64,000 bases of DNA from JBPBQZ01 sp050955105 (GCA_050955105.1 JBPBQZ010000057.1:1-64000), one strand, 5' to 3'; positions 42,432 to 53,877 are shown, counted from the stretch's first letter. Translations and numbers: made by a program. The notes: generated by a model from the letters alone, not told the origin.

Positions 42432-43661
42432 TCAGCCCGCCGGGGACTGCTCGGGTGCCGGAATCGGCTTGCCGAAACTGCGCCATGCGGTGCCGTCGAA
42501 ACGCTGGATGACGATTTCGTGGAACGGCAGATAGCTGGTCGGCGAGGTCTTGATCGTGACACCGTTGGCCAGCATCGGCAGCGACGTAATGTTCAAGTGC
42601 GTGGCGACCTTCAAGATGTTTTCGCGCGTCAGGTTATCGCCCGCTCCTTCGAGAATCTTCGCGGTCACTTCGGCCGATACGTAGCCCAGCACCGAGAAGC
42701 TGTCGCCTGGATTGATGTTAGGCGCGTACTTCTTCACGAACGCCACGTAGTCCTGCACATCTTTGTCGTTGGCCGTGGTCGGATCGGCTACATCCTTATA
42801 TGACGCAACGGTGATGGCACCCACGGCGTTTTGCGTGCCGGCAACCTTCAGCACCGCGCTCAGCGAGTTCGCGCCGGTCGACAGAATCTCAAGCGGCTTC
42901 CATTGCATGTCGGCAATCTTGCGAATCGTCAAGGCGGCGAACTTGGCGGTTGCCGCAACCACTACGACGTCGGCCCCGGATGATTTCAATTCCAGCACTT
43001 GTGAATCGGCATTGGAATCGGTCGCTTCATAGCCAACCTGCTTGACCACCTGCGCGGATTTATCGCCCAAGCCCTTTACGAAGCCGGCCGCATAGTCTTT
43101 GCCGAAATCGTCGTTCTGATAAATGATGCCGATCTTGGCGTCAGGTTTAGTGCTCAACAGCCACTTTGCCAGCGCGGCGGATTCCTGATCGGCGGCCAGA
43201 TTCAGGCTGGTAGACCAGGGGTATTGATGAGGTTTGTTCCATTGCGAGCTATTGCTCAGCTGCAGCATCTGCGGCACTTTCTTCTGATTCAGATAGTTGC
43301 GCACCGACAGGCCGGTGGGCGTGCCGAGCGAGCCGAAGATGCCCAGCACTTTTTCCTGCTCGACCAGTTTGCGCACTTGCTCGAAGGTTTTCGGCGGGCT
43401 GTAGCCGTCATCGAGCGACAGCAGCGTGATCTTGCGACCGTTGACGCCGCCCTTGGTCTCGTTGAGCATTTTGAAATAGCCCATCTGCATGATGCCTTCA
43501 GCGCTATAGACCGAAGCGGGACCACTGTAAGGCATGGTGTTGCCGATGCGAATCTCGGTGTCGCTGGCGCCCGGGCCATACTGTTTCGCGGCGAATGCCA
43601 CGTTGGTCAATGCTGCGCACAGCAGCAATCCTATCGCGCCTGGTAGGGCCCTTTTCAACAT
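42432..43661 (-). CDS. ABC transporter substrate-binding protein, branched-chain amino acid type (orphan)
   Basis: The 409-residue periplasmic protein has a signal peptide (residues 1-24) followed by IRIGNTMPYSGPASVYS and the LivJ/peripla_BP_6 fold (GIFGSLGTPTGLSVRNYLN, KIGIIYQNDDFGKDYAAG). Ligands of this family include branched-chain amino acids, urea or short organic acids. The ATG at 43661 is followed by a typical MLKRALPGAIG start. No permease or ATPase genes lie alongside, so it must use a transporter encoded elsewhere. Confidence 0.92.
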   Translation of the reverse strand: MLKRALPGAIGLLLCAALTNVAFAAKQYGPGASDTEIRIGNTMPYSGPASVYSAEGIMQMGYFKMLNETKGGVNGRKITLLSLDDGYSPPKTFEQVRKLVEQEKVLGIFGSLGTPTGLSVRNYLNQKKVPQMLQLSNSSQWNKPHQYPWSTSLNLAADQESAALAKWLLSTKPDAKIGIIYQNDDFGKDYAAGFVKGLGDKSAQVVKQVGYEATDSNADSQVLELKSSGADVVVVAATAKFAALTIRKIADMQWKPLEILSTGANSLSAVLKVAGTQNAVGAITVASYKDVADPTTANDKDVQDYVAFVKKYAPNINPGDSFSVLGYVSAEVTAKILEGAGDNLTRENILKVATHLNITSLPMLANGVTIKTSPTSYLPFHEIVIQRFDGTAWRSFGKPIPAPEQSPAG

Positions 43662-43721
43662 GCGTGTCTCCTGATCGGGTAGTTGTCGATGCTTATTGGT
43701 AAAGCCATTGGATACTAGCAT

Positions 43722-43741
43722 TGGTCTTTGTCCACAGACCA
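43722..43741. promoter_or_regulatory. short dyad upstream of the binding-protein gene
   Basis: TGGTCT (43722-43727) pairs with AGACCA (43736-43741) across eight bases, about 60 bases upstream of the ATG at 43661. It may be an operator. The rest of the 335-base gap (43662-43996) shows no gene or RNA. Confidence 0.3.
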
Positions 43742-43996
43742 TAGCGATTGACCCCCCTGCCGAGCGAGCCAGCAGGCGTTCCGAAAGGGCGAGTGGAATG
43801 CGCATAGCGCCGCAATACGGGAGGCGCGGCCGATAAGGCCGTGTGGACGATGCAGCGGATCAGATTTGGAAAAGCCGGTGGGAAGGCGAGGCATTGCTTG
43901 GCGCCTCGGCGAATGCCTGACGCGCGCTACGCAAACGAGCAAGGGAGCGCGCGGCGACGTCGACCAGCACGGCCGCGTCGCGCGTCCCAGCCGTGA

Positions 43997-44320
43997 TCAA
44001 CGTTCGAGCAAATGCTCTTTTTCGGTTACATCTTTCCAATCTTCCGCATCGGCGAGCGGCGCCTTGGTCTTGGTGATGCTGGGCCACGATTTGGCCAGGT
44101 CGACATTGAGTGCGATGAATTGCTGCTGATCGCCGGGCACGTCTTCTTCGGCGTAGATCGCGTTGACCGGGCATTCGGCGACGCATACGGCGCAGTCGAT
44201 GCACTCGTCCGGATCGATCGCCAGAAAGTTCGGGCCTTCACGAAAACAGTCCACCGGGCAGACATCCACGCAATCGGTATAGCGGCATTTGATGCAGCTT
44301 TCGGTCACGACGTGTGTCAT
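43997..44320 (-). CDS. fdxA: 7Fe-type ferredoxin FdxA
   Basis: The 107-residue cytosolic electron carrier starts MTHVVTESCIKCRYTDC, continuing VDVCPVDCFREG, the FdxA layout for a 3Fe-4S plus a 4Fe-4S cluster, with CIDCAVCVAECPVNAI as the second. AGGAG precedes the ATG at good spacing. It stands alone, divergent from pncB. Confidence 0.95.
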   Translation of the reverse strand: MTHVVTESCIKCRYTDCVDVCPVDCFREGPNFLAIDPDECIDCAVCVAECPVNAIYAEEDVPGDQQQFIALNVDLAKSWPSITKTKAPLADAEDWKDVTEKEHLLER

Positions 44321-44574
44321 TGAAACTCCTGCAAACGTTGAGCGCGTCGCATTTCGGGAAAACGGCTATTGTAACGCACCGAAACGCCCGAAAGCCATGG
44401 CCGGGAACAGCCCGCGCAGACAGATTGGTGATTTGCATATGGCGTGGCCGGCGCGCGCCGCCGGCGACATCAGCTAGTACGGCCGCGCCTGGGTCCATCG
44501 GCAGGAGGGTTTCGGTTACCATGCGAAACACGCTGGCTCCCTGCCTGCGGCGCGCGTCACGATTGGCTCAAGCC

Positions 44575-45762
44575 ATGATCATTACTTCCCTGCTCGACTC
44601 CGATCTCTACAAATTCACCATGATGCAGGTCGTATTGCATCATTTTCCGGCGGCGGACGTCGAGTATCGTTTTCGTTGCCGCACGCCGAACGTCGACCTT
44701 GCCCCGTACGTCGACGAAATCCGCAGCGAGGTGGCGAGTCTTTGCCAACTGCGCTTCAGCGCGGCAGAACTCGACTATTTGCGGCAGTTTCGCTTCTTCA
44801 AAAGCGACTATATCGATTTCCTCGCGCTGTTCCATCTGAACGAAAAGCGCGTGCAGGTCGCACCGAGCCCGAAGGGTAACGGCGAAATCGACATCATCAT
44901 CAGCGGGCCATGGCTGCATACGATTCTGTTCGAGATTCCGGTGCTGGCCATCGTCAACGAAGTCTATTTCCGCAACACGCGCGCGACGCCCGACTATGCG
45001 GTCGGACGCGAGCGGCTGCTCGGCAAGATTGAATTGCTACGGGCACGGCCGGCCCACGCGGATTGCAAGATCGCCGACTATGGCACGCGCCGACGCTTCT
45101 CCAAACGCTGGCATCACGAGGTGGTGCAGACGCTGCGCGACCGGCTGGGTGAGCAGTTCGCCGGCACCAGCAATGTCTACTACGCGATGCAATACGGTCT
45201 GACGCCGCTGGGCACGATGGCGCATGAATACCTGCAGGCTTGCCAGGCGCTCGGCCCGCGACTGCGCGACTCGCAAACCTTCGGCTTCGAGATGTGGGCG
45301 AAGGAATATCGCGGCGATCTTGGCATCGCGCTGTCCGACGTCTATGGAATGAAAGCGTTTCTCAACGATTTCGATATGTACTTCTGCAAGCTCTTCGACG
45401 GTGCGCGGCACGATTCGGGTGAGCCGATCGCCTGGGGCGAGCAGCTGTTGCGGCACTACGAAGAGAACCGCTGCGATCCGCGTTCCAAGGTGATGGTGTT
45501 CAGCGACGCGCTCGATATTCCGAAGGTGCTGGACATCTTCGACCATTTCCATGGACGCTGCAAACTGGCGTTCGGCGTGGGCACCAACCTGACCAACGAT
45601 CTCGGCTACGAGCCCTTGCAGATCGTCATCAAGATGGTACGGTGCAACGGTCAGCCGGTTGCCAAGCTGTCGGATTCGCCCGGCAAGAATATGTGCGACG
45701 ACAAAGCTTATATCGCCTATCTGCGGCAGGTCTTCGACATTCCGGCCGATCGCGAATTTTGA
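44575..45762 (+). CDS. pncB: nicotinate phosphoribosyltransferase
   Basis: The 395-residue enzyme joins nicotinate and PRPP to nicotinate mononucleotide, with ATP, in NAD salvage. MIITSLLDSDLYKFTMMQVV is the typical N-terminus, with GTRRRFS, NVYYAMQYGLTPLGTMAHE and FGVGTNLTNDLG downstream. The ATG at 44575 is chosen because the open frame upstream lacks family similarity. Confidence 0.95.
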   Translation: MIITSLLDSDLYKFTMMQVVLHHFPAADVEYRFRCRTPNVDLAPYVDEIRSEVASLCQLRFSAAELDYLRQFRFFKSDYIDFLALFHLNEKRVQVAPSPKGNGEIDIIISGPWLHTILFEIPVLAIVNEVYFRNTRATPDYAVGRERLLGKIELLRARPAHADCKIADYGTRRRFSKRWHHEVVQTLRDRLGEQFAGTSNVYYAMQYGLTPLGTMAHEYLQACQALGPRLRDSQTFGFEMWAKEYRGDLGIALSDVYGMKAFLNDFDMYFCKLFDGARHDSGEPIAWGEQLLRHYEENRCDPRSKVMVFSDALDIPKVLDIFDHFHGRCKLAFGVGTNLTNDLGYEPLQIVIKMVRCNGQPVAKLSDSPGKNMCDDKAYIAYLRQVFDIPADREF

Positions 45763-45826
45763 ACGGTCTCAGGTATTTTCAACCAACTGGCGCCGCGCAT
45801 AAACGGCCATCACGTTTGCACCTTTC

Positions 45827-47368
<1,542 letters not shown>

Positions 47369-47381
47369 GCCAAGCGATTCC

Positions 47382-48374
47382 ATGAAAAAGATACTGGTGG
47401 CGAGGCAATTCCTCGACGAAGAAATCAATCGACTGCGCGCCCATTTCGAAGTCGACGTCAACGACAGTGGCGACGTGCTGACGCGCGCGGCGATGTTGCA
47501 GCGCCTGGCCGATAAGGACGGTGCGCTGGTGGCCGGCGACCCGATCGACGCCGCCATGCTGGCGGCCGCACCCCACTTGAAAGTGGTGGCGAACGTGGGC
47601 GTTGGCTACAACCACTTCGACGTGCCGGCGTTCACGGCAGCCGGCGTGCTGGCGACCAACACGCCCGACGTGTTGAATGAAGCCACTGCCGATTTCGGCT
47701 GGACGCTATTGATGGCCGCGGCGCGACGTGTGACCGAAGCCGAGCATTGGTTGCGCGCCGGCCATTGGCAGGGCTGGAGCTTCGACCAATTCCTCGGTGC
47801 CGATGTGTTCGGCACCACGCTCGGTATTGTCGGCATGGGACGCATCGGCCGGGCCATCGCGCGCCGCGCGCGCGGATTCAATATGCGCGTGCTGTATCAC
47901 AACCGATCGCGCGCATCGGCCGATATCGAAGCCGAACTGAGCGCGCACTACGTACCGTTGGATGATTTGTTGCAGCAAGCTGACCACGTCGTACTGGTGG
48001 TCCCCTATGTGGCGGCGAATCATCACCTGATCGGCGCACGCGAACTGGCATTGATGAAGCCGAGCGCCACGCTGGTGAATATCGCGCGCGGCGGCATCGT
48101 CGACGACAAGGCCTTGGTCGACGCGTTGGCCGCGCGCCGCATTGCCGCGGCAGGCCTGGACGTGTTCGAGGGCGAGCCGGCCTTGAACCCAGGGTTCCTG
48201 GCGCTGCCCAACGTCGTGCTGGCACCGCATATCGGCAGCGCCACTGTGTCGTCGCGTCGCGCCATGCTGCGCTTGGGCGTCGACAATTTGATCGCCGCGC
48301 TCACGCCGGGCGCCGCCGCGCACGATGTGCCCAATCCGATCAACCCACAGGTGCTGCCGCTGCGCGCGCGATGA
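47382..48374 (+). CDS. D-isomer-specific 2-hydroxyacid dehydrogenase (glyoxylate/hydroxypyruvate/2-ketogluconate reductase group)
   Basis: The 330-residue cytosolic dehydrogenase shows VANVGVGYNHFDVPAFTAAG, the NAD(P) motif GIVGMGRIGRAIARR, and the catalytic Arg-Glu-His set (NIARGGIVDD, FEGEP, LAPHIGSAT). It belongs to the GhrB-like group. It is placed 13 bases after the antiporter and overlaps rmuC by four bases (ATGA). Confidence 0.9.
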   Translation: MKKILVARQFLDEEINRLRAHFEVDVNDSGDVLTRAAMLQRLADKDGALVAGDPIDAAMLAAAPHLKVVANVGVGYNHFDVPAFTAAGVLATNTPDVLNEATADFGWTLLMAAARRVTEAEHWLRAGHWQGWSFDQFLGADVFGTTLGIVGMGRIGRAIARRARGFNMRVLYHNRSRASADIEAELSAHYVPLDDLLQQADHVVLVVPYVAANHHLIGARELALMKPSATLVNIARGGIVDDKALVDALAARRIAAAGLDVFEGEPALNPGFLALPNVVLAPHIGSATVSSRRAMLRLGVDNLIAALTPGAAAHDVPNPINPQVLPLRAR

Positions 48375-49936
48375 ACTTGTCGGTCGCATCCGTGCTGCTG
48401 CTGGTGATCGGCGTATTGGTGCTCGTCGCGGTGGGTCTCGTGGCGGGTTTGCTGATGCGCGGTGGCGCTGCTCGCAACGATGCCGCACATCGGAGCGACG
48501 CCGCGGCCCGCGAACGCGAAGCGCAGACCATCGCTTTGCAGGGCCTGGCCGAGCGCCTTAGAGAAGCGCAGGAAAGCCGGGCGCGCAGCGACGAGCGGCT
48601 GCAGAAGGAATTGCGCACCGAGATCAGCGAGAGTTCGCGCCTGGCGCGCGCCGAAGCCGCGACCACGTTGGCGCATTTCCACCAGACGCTGGCGACGCAA
48701 TTGACCAGCATCGCCACCGTGCAGAACCACCAGATCGATGGATTCGCCCAGGAACTTGCGGCATTGACGAAAAGCAATGCCGCGCAGCTGGAGGCGGTAC
48801 GCGCGAGCCTGCAACTGCAGGCGCAGCATGCGCGCGACGAGCAGGGCAGTGCGCTGAAGCGTTTCGGCGATACCCTGAACCAGCAACTCTCGCAGCTTGC
48901 GCAAAGCAACGATCTACGTTTCGCCGAGGTGCGTGCCACGCTCGAGCAAAAGCTCAAGGAGCTGGAAGCCAGCAACGCCGGCAAGCTCGACGAGATGCGT
49001 CGCACGGTCGATGAGAAGCTGCATGCCACACTGGAACAGCGCCTCGGCGAATCGTTCCGCCTGGTTTCCGAGCGGCTTGAGCAGGTGCACCGGGGCCTCG
49101 GCGAAATGCAGACCTTGGCCTCCGGCGTGGGCGACCTGAAGAAAGTGCTGACCAACGTCAAGACGCGCGGCACCTGGGGCGAGGTGCAGCTGGAGGCGTT
49201 GCTGGAGCAGATCCTCACGCAAGACCAGTATCAAAAGAACGTGGCGACCGTGCCGCGCAGCAACGAGCGGGTCGAGTTCGCGATCCGCTTGCCAGGCCGC
49301 GCCGTGGCGTCGCACGGCAGCGATGAAACCTTGCCAGTGTGGCTACCGATCGACGCCAAGTTTCCGCGCGAGGATTACGAACGCTTGATCGAGGCGCAGG
49401 AGCGCGCCGATCCGCTCGCGGTGGAGGAAGCTGCGCGTGCCCTCGAACTGCGCATCCGCCAGGAAGCTCGCGCTATCTCGGAGAAATACATCTCGCCGCC
49501 GCACACCACGGACTTCGGCCTGTTGTTTCTGCCGACCGAGGGCTTGTATGCCGAAGTGCTGCGGCGCCCCGGTTTGAGCGACTCCTTGCAGCGCGACTAC
49601 CGAATCACGCTGGCGGGGCCCACTACCTTGACGGCCTTGCTGAACAGCCTGCAGATGGGCTTTCGGACACTTGCGATCGAACGGCGTTCCAGCGAGGTCT
49701 GGCAAGTGCTGGGCGCGGTGAAAACCGAGTTTTCGAAATTCGGCGACGTGCTGGCGAAGACCAAGACGCAGTTGGAGACGGTGGCGCGTTCGATCGAAAT
49801 GGCCGAGCGGCGCACGCGGGTGATGAATCGCACGCTGCGCGAGGTCGAAGCCTTGCCGGGAGAAGAAGCGGCGGCGCGTCTCGCGCCAGCGGCCTCGCCC
49901 GAACTGGAAGAAGACAGCGAGCCGAAAGCGCTTTAG
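48371..49936 (+). CDS. rmuC: RmuC-family protein
   Basis: The 521-residue protein has an N-terminal membrane helix (residues 3-26), a long coiled coil (~45-245) and the RmuC nuclease-like domain (~250-460: TRGTWGEVQLEALLEQIL, VWLPIDAKFPREDYERL, LLFLPTEGLYAEVL). RmuC limits DNA rearrangements at inverted repeats; its C-terminal domain resembles PD-(D/E)XK nucleases. Confidence 0.92.
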   Translation: MNLSVASVLLLVIGVLVLVAVGLVAGLLMRGGAARNDAAHRSDAAAREREAQTIALQGLAERLREAQESRARSDERLQKELRTEISESSRLARAEAATTLAHFHQTLATQLTSIATVQNHQIDGFAQELAALTKSNAAQLEAVRASLQLQAQHARDEQGSALKRFGDTLNQQLSQLAQSNDLRFAEVRATLEQKLKELEASNAGKLDEMRRTVDEKLHATLEQRLGESFRLVSERLEQVHRGLGEMQTLASGVGDLKKVLTNVKTRGTWGEVQLEALLEQILTQDQYQKNVATVPRSNERVEFAIRLPGRAVASHGSDETLPVWLPIDAKFPREDYERLIEAQERADPLAVEEAARALELRIRQEARAISEKYISPPHTTDFGLLFLPTEGLYAEVLRRPGLSDSLQRDYRITLAGPTTLTALLNSLQMGFRTLAIERRSSEVWQVLGAVKTEFSKFGDVLAKTKTQLETVARSIEMAERRTRVMNRTLREVEALPGEEAAARLAPAASPELEEDSEPKAL

Positions 49937-50027
49937 AGAGCGTTGATCGAGCTCGCGTTGGCCGATCACGCGACATGCGGACAACTCACCCGCCGCGCAT
50001 CGCGCGCCTGGCCGTGCACTACATGCG

Positions 50028-50303
50028 TTATGACCTTTCGCGCGTATCGCTCAACGTCACTTCGATGCCGCCGAAGCGTCCGGCGACCCAGTTGTAGGCC
50101 TGGCAGGCCACCCATAGCAAAGCGAAGCCGACCACCACATTGAGGAACAAGGCGGTGAAGACCGTGCTGACCGGCATCTCGCCATAGCGAATAAACGCGA
50201 CGACGATGCCGAGCAGCACGATAGGCACGCTGAACGTGAGGTAAATGAGCATCAGCGCCTTGGCGGTCTGGCCAGGAGCAATATAGGAAATTTGCTTTTT
50301 CAT
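50028..50303 (-). CDS. small two-helix membrane protein of unknown function
   Basis: The 91-residue protein has two hydrophobic helices (residues ~17-40 and ~46-70) and charged ends; it starts MKKQISYIAPGQTAKAL. I do not recognise the family. It is convergent with rmuC and lies downstream of moeA, separated from it by a terminator-like hairpin. Confidence 0.6.
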   Translation of the reverse strand: MKKQISYIAPGQTAKALMLIYLTFSVPIVLLGIVVAFIRYGEMPVSTVFTALFLNVVVGFALLWVACQAYNWVAGRFGGIEVTLSDTRERS

Positions 50304-50317
50304 GAGCGGGCTCGAAG

Positions 50318-50345
50318 TAAAAGGGCCGCGCTCTCGAGGCGCGGC
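50318..50345 (-). terminator. probable terminator of moeA transcript
   Basis: On the minus strand a 7-bp GC stem (50345-50339 with 50331-50325, 7-base loop) is followed by CC and four T. It is about 80 bases after the moeA stop and 20 bases before the next start. Confidence 0.5.
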
Positions 50346-50422
50346 GGGAAATCAAACACAAGCACAACGATGCAGCGTGGCCCCGCGCTGCGCAGGCACC
50401 GATCTGGAGCCGCCTGGGCTCG

Positions 50423-51772
50423 TCATACCAGTCCCTCAAAAAAAATCACTTCAACACGTTGCCCGGCTTCCACGGTGTCACGCGCATGCTCCAGCACGAT
50501 GAAGCAGTTGGCCTCGCTCATCGACTTAAGAATGCCCGAGCCCTGCGGGCCGGTGAGCCGCACGCTCAGCTCATGGCTGCCGGGCTGCGCTTCAGCGATG
50601 CCGCGTAGAAATTCGGTGCGCCCGGCGCGCTTCGATACGCGTGTGGCCATCAGCGCCGATACGGTCGGCAATGGCATACCGGTTGCGCCCATCAGTTGCA
50701 GCAGGGCGTCGCGCACCAGATGGTAAAAGCAGGCCATCACGGCCACCGGGTTGCCAGGCAGACCGAAAAACAAGGCGCTGCGCCCGGCCTCGACGTTCGT
50801 CAGCCGGCCGAACGCGAAAGGACGACCGGGCCGCATCGCCATCTTCCAGAACACCACGTCGCCTAGCTCGTCGAGCAAGCTGCGCACAAAATCCGCTTCA
50901 CCTACCGATACGCCGCCTGATGTGATGACCGCGTCCGCGCCGGCCGCCGCCTGGCGCAAGGTGGCGTGCAGCGCGTCGCGCTGGTCGGGTACCACGCCCA
51001 AGTCGATGGCTTCGACGCCCAGCCGATCGAGCATGCCGGCGATCGTATGGCGATTGCTGTCATAGACACAGCCCGGGTCCAGTGTCTGTCCGGCTGAACG
51101 CAACTCGTCGCCGGTGGAGAAGAACGCCACGCGCAGACGCCGTCTGACAGCGACCTCCGCCAATCCGAGCGACGCCAACAGCCCGATATGCGCGGGCCGC
51201 AGCACGGTGCCGGCGCGCAGCGCTACCGCGCCGCGCGTCAGGTCTTCGCCAGCCTGGCGGATGTTCACGCCGGATTGCACTGGCTTGCCGGGAAAGCGCA
51301 CGTGGCGCACGCCGTCTGCCGCGGTCGATACCTCGGCCAATTCCTGCGGTATCACGGTGTCGCAGCCCGCCGGCAGCACCGCCCCCGTCATGATGCGCAC
51401 ACAGCCGCCCGCCGGCGCCGGCGCGCCGAAGGGGCGTCCCGCCAATGCACGTCCGACGATCGGCAGTCCGCTCGCGGGCGCGTGTTGGTACGAGGCGAAA
51501 GCGAACGCGTAGCCGTCCATCGCCGAATTGGCGTCAGACGGCACGTCGATCGGGGCGACCACATCAGCCGCCAGCACGCGTCCGAGCGCCCGCATCAGCG
51601 GTAAGGTTTCGCACGCTTTGCGTCCGGCGTCGGCACGCACGCCGGCGTCTCGCGCGGCGGCATCGACGGCGTCGATGGTGGCGGCAATCACTTGGCGCGC
51701 CACATCGAGCGGCACGTCGGCGTCGGCACGGTAAGCGCCGACGCCGTGGGCGATCGTATCGACTGTCTTCAT
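50423..51772 (-). CDS. moeA: molybdopterin molybdenumtransferase
   Basis: The 449-residue enzyme inserts molybdate into adenylylated molybdopterin. It has the MoeA start region (LPLMRALGRVLAADVVAPID), DANSAMDGYAF, the MPT-binding VITSGGVSVGEADFV and GLPGNPVAVMACFYHLV. It lies 45 bases downstream of mobA in the same direction, as the last gene of a moaA-mobA-moeA run. Confidence 0.95.
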   Translation of the reverse strand: MKTVDTIAHGVGAYRADADVPLDVARQVIAATIDAVDAAARDAGVRADAGRKACETLPLMRALGRVLAADVVAPIDVPSDANSAMDGYAFAFASYQHAPASGLPIVGRALAGRPFGAPAPAGGCVRIMTGAVLPAGCDTVIPQELAEVSTAADGVRHVRFPGKPVQSGVNIRQAGEDLTRGAVALRAGTVLRPAHIGLLASLGLAEVAVRRRLRVAFFSTGDELRSAGQTLDPGCVYDSNRHTIAGMLDRLGVEAIDLGVVPDQRDALHATLRQAAAGADAVITSGGVSVGEADFVRSLLDELGDVVFWKMAMRPGRPFAFGRLTNVEAGRSALFFGLPGNPVAVMACFYHLVRDALLQLMGATGMPLPTVSALMATRVSKRAGRTEFLRGIAEAQPGSHELSVRLTGPQGSGILKSMSEANCFIVLEHARDTVEAGQRVEVIFFEGLV

Positions 51773-51817
51773 TGATTCTTTGGATGCCTGAGCGTTGCAG
51801 GCGGGCGATGGAGACCG

Positions 51818-52636
51818 TTAGCCGGCGTTACCCGTCGGTGCTGGGCCGGAATGGCGTTCAAGCACGGCCAGCGCCTCCGCAGTATTGATATTGTAAAAGC
51901 TGCGTGGATCGTCAAATCTTACTTCCGTAAGCTTGTGGCGCGCGTACCACGCTCGCACTGCGCGGCCGCCATCCAGGAAATATTGAGACAGGTCGGGCGC
52001 CAGTGTGGTGCGCATCAATGCATACACGTAATGCCGGTCGACGCCACCGGTCGGGGCATCGGTACAGGCGCAGGCAATGTCAGCATTGTCGCGCAGCAAT
52101 GCGGTATGCAGGCGCGCGACCAGATCGGCGGCCAAGAACGGGCCGTCGCAGGGCACCACCACGAGAAACTCCCGGTGCGCACGGCGGAGCCCGGCGAGGA
52201 TGCCGGCCAAAGGCCCCTCAAAAGAGGGATTCAAGGAGGGATTCTCGTCGCGCAGGACTGGGGCACCGAGGCCCGCGTACCAGTCGGCGTGCCGATTCGC
52301 GCTGATGAACATCTCGTCCACCTGCGGTCGCAGGCGCTCGAAGACATGCGCGGCCAAGGGACGGTCGCCGAACACTTGCAGCCCCTTGTCAACCCCGCCC
52401 ATACGCTGTCCACGGCCGCCCGCGAGCAGCAGGCCGCTGGTTTGGAGAATGTGCGTGGGCGTGGTGATGTCGGCGTCCGGGCAGTGGATGGTGGCTGGAT
52501 TTGAGACTCTACGTGCGGCCCGAGGAGTTAGCGCCAGGAAAACGTCAGATACTTGCTTGTTGCCAAATGCCGCCGCTGTACGCCAGCAATCAGCCGCCGA
52601 TATACGACATCTCCACGCGTCCTGCGCGTTGTTCAT
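51818..52636 (-). CDS. mobA: molybdenum cofactor guanylyltransferase
   Basis: MobA links GMP to molybdopterin. The GTP motif LLLAGGRGQRMGGVDKGL starts near residue 71 of the open frame; FEGPLAGILAGL and VVPCDGPFLAADL follow. Relatives begin only about 10-15 residues before that motif, but in this frame the only canonical start is the ATG at 52636, which lies 47 bases inside moaA. The first ~55 residues do not look like MobA. A non-canonical start near the motif or a damaged 5' end is possible. Confidence 0.85.
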   Translation of the reverse strand: MNNAQDAWRCRISAADCWRTAAAFGNKQVSDVFLALTPRAARRVSNPATIHCPDADITTPTHILQTSGLLLAGGRGQRMGGVDKGLQVFGDRPLAAHVFERLRPQVDEMFISANRHADWYAGLGAPVLRDENPSLNPSFEGPLAGILAGLRRAHREFLVVVPCDGPFLAADLVARLHTALLRDNADIACACTDAPTGGVDRHYVYALMRTTLAPDLSQYFLDGGRAVRAWYARHKLTEVRFDDPRSFYNINTAEALAVLERHSGPAPTGNAG

Positions 52637-53834
52637 CAGGCTCGGCCGTCACGTCCATCGCTTGCGCGCCGCCGTTCTCCGCGAGGCGCGTACCGGTGGC
52701 CGGCTGCGTGCTGCGCAACTCGGAGTAACGATCGCCGCGCGCGTGCCAGATACGCGCGACAGCGGTGCTTAGCCGATGATCGTCCGCGGCGATGTCCGCG
52801 TCGCGCAGCAACGCGCGCAGATCGTAGCCGCGTGTGCCGAATAGGCAGGTGAACAACTTGCCTTCGGGCGATAGCCGCGCGCGCGTGCAGTCGCCGCAGA
52901 ATGCGCCGGTAACGCTGGATATCGTGCCGACCGCGCCGGCGCCGTCAGCATAGTGGCGAATTTCAGCGGTGCCGCCAGCCGGTCTGCGTGCCGCCGGCAG
53001 CAGTGGAAATGCTTCGGCCAGCCGCGCCAGCACCTCGCCGGATGGCATTACCTGGCCGAGGTTCCAGCCATTGGTTTCGCCCACGTCCATGTATTCGATA
53101 AAGCGCGGCACCACCGGCGTATGCCGGAAGTGGCGGGCGATGGCGACGATTTGGTGGTCGTTGACGCCGCGCTTGATGACGGCGTTGACCTTGATGGGCG
53201 CCAACCCCGCGGCCAATGCGGCGTCGATGCCGTCCAGCACGTCGGTTACATGGAAATCGACGTCGTTCATGACGCGGAAAGTCGCATCGTCGATGGCGTC
53301 GAGACTCACGGTAACGCGCTGTAGCCCGGCGTCTTTCAGCGCGGCGGCCTTGCGGCGCAGCAGCGAGCCGTTGGTGGTGAGCGCCAGGTCGATGGGCGTA
53401 CCATCCGGCGTTTGCAGCCGCGAAAGCCGAGCCACCAGCTTTTCGATGTCTTTACGCAGCAGCGGCTCGCCGCCCGTCAGTCGAATCTTGCCGACGCCCT
53501 GTTCGACGAAGCTCCGCGCGACGCGCTCGATCTCCTCGAAGCTCAGCAACGCGGAATGCGGTAGAAAGCGATGATCTTTGCCGAACATCTCTTTCGGCAT
53601 GCAGTAAGTGCAGCGGAAGTTGCAGCGGTCGGTGACGGAAATGCGCAAGTCGCGCAGTGCGCGCCCGAGCGTATCGACGAGCGGGAGAACATCGCCAGCA
53701 AGGCGATCCGCGCCGTGCGTGCCTGCCGCCGGCCCAGGTCCATCATCCTCGCGCGACAAGCCGACGGCGGGCACAAGCCCGACCGAGCGCAAGCCACGCC
53801 GGATATCTGAGACAGGGATATGGTGAACAGTCAT
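52590..53834 (-). CDS. moaA: GTP 3',8-cyclase
   Basis: The 414-residue radical SAM enzyme makes the first molybdopterin precursor from GTP. The SAM cluster CNFRCTYC lies near residue 80, and the C-terminal second cluster is CGDCTRARLSPEGKLFTC. It ends with the essential GG. The ATG at 53834 gives MTVHHIPVSDIRRG; an ATG 12 codons earlier is possible. It overlaps the mobA frame at its end. Confidence 0.94.
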   Translation of the reverse strand: MTVHHIPVSDIRRGLRSVGLVPAVGLSREDDGPGPAAGTHGADRLAGDVLPLVDTLGRALRDLRISVTDRCNFRCTYCMPKEMFGKDHRFLPHSALLSFEEIERVARSFVEQGVGKIRLTGGEPLLRKDIEKLVARLSRLQTPDGTPIDLALTTNGSLLRRKAAALKDAGLQRVTVSLDAIDDATFRVMNDVDFHVTDVLDGIDAALAAGLAPIKVNAVIKRGVNDHQIVAIARHFRHTPVVPRFIEYMDVGETNGWNLGQVMPSGEVLARLAEAFPLLPAARRPAGGTAEIRHYADGAGAVGTISSVTGAFCGDCTRARLSPEGKLFTCLFGTRGYDLRALLRDADIAADDHRLSTAVARIWHARGDRYSELRSTQPATGTRLAENGGAQAMDVTAEPDEQRAGRVEMSYIGG

Positions 53835-53877
53835 CGTTGCTCGGGGAATGAAGCGGAACGGATAGGTCATTCTAACG

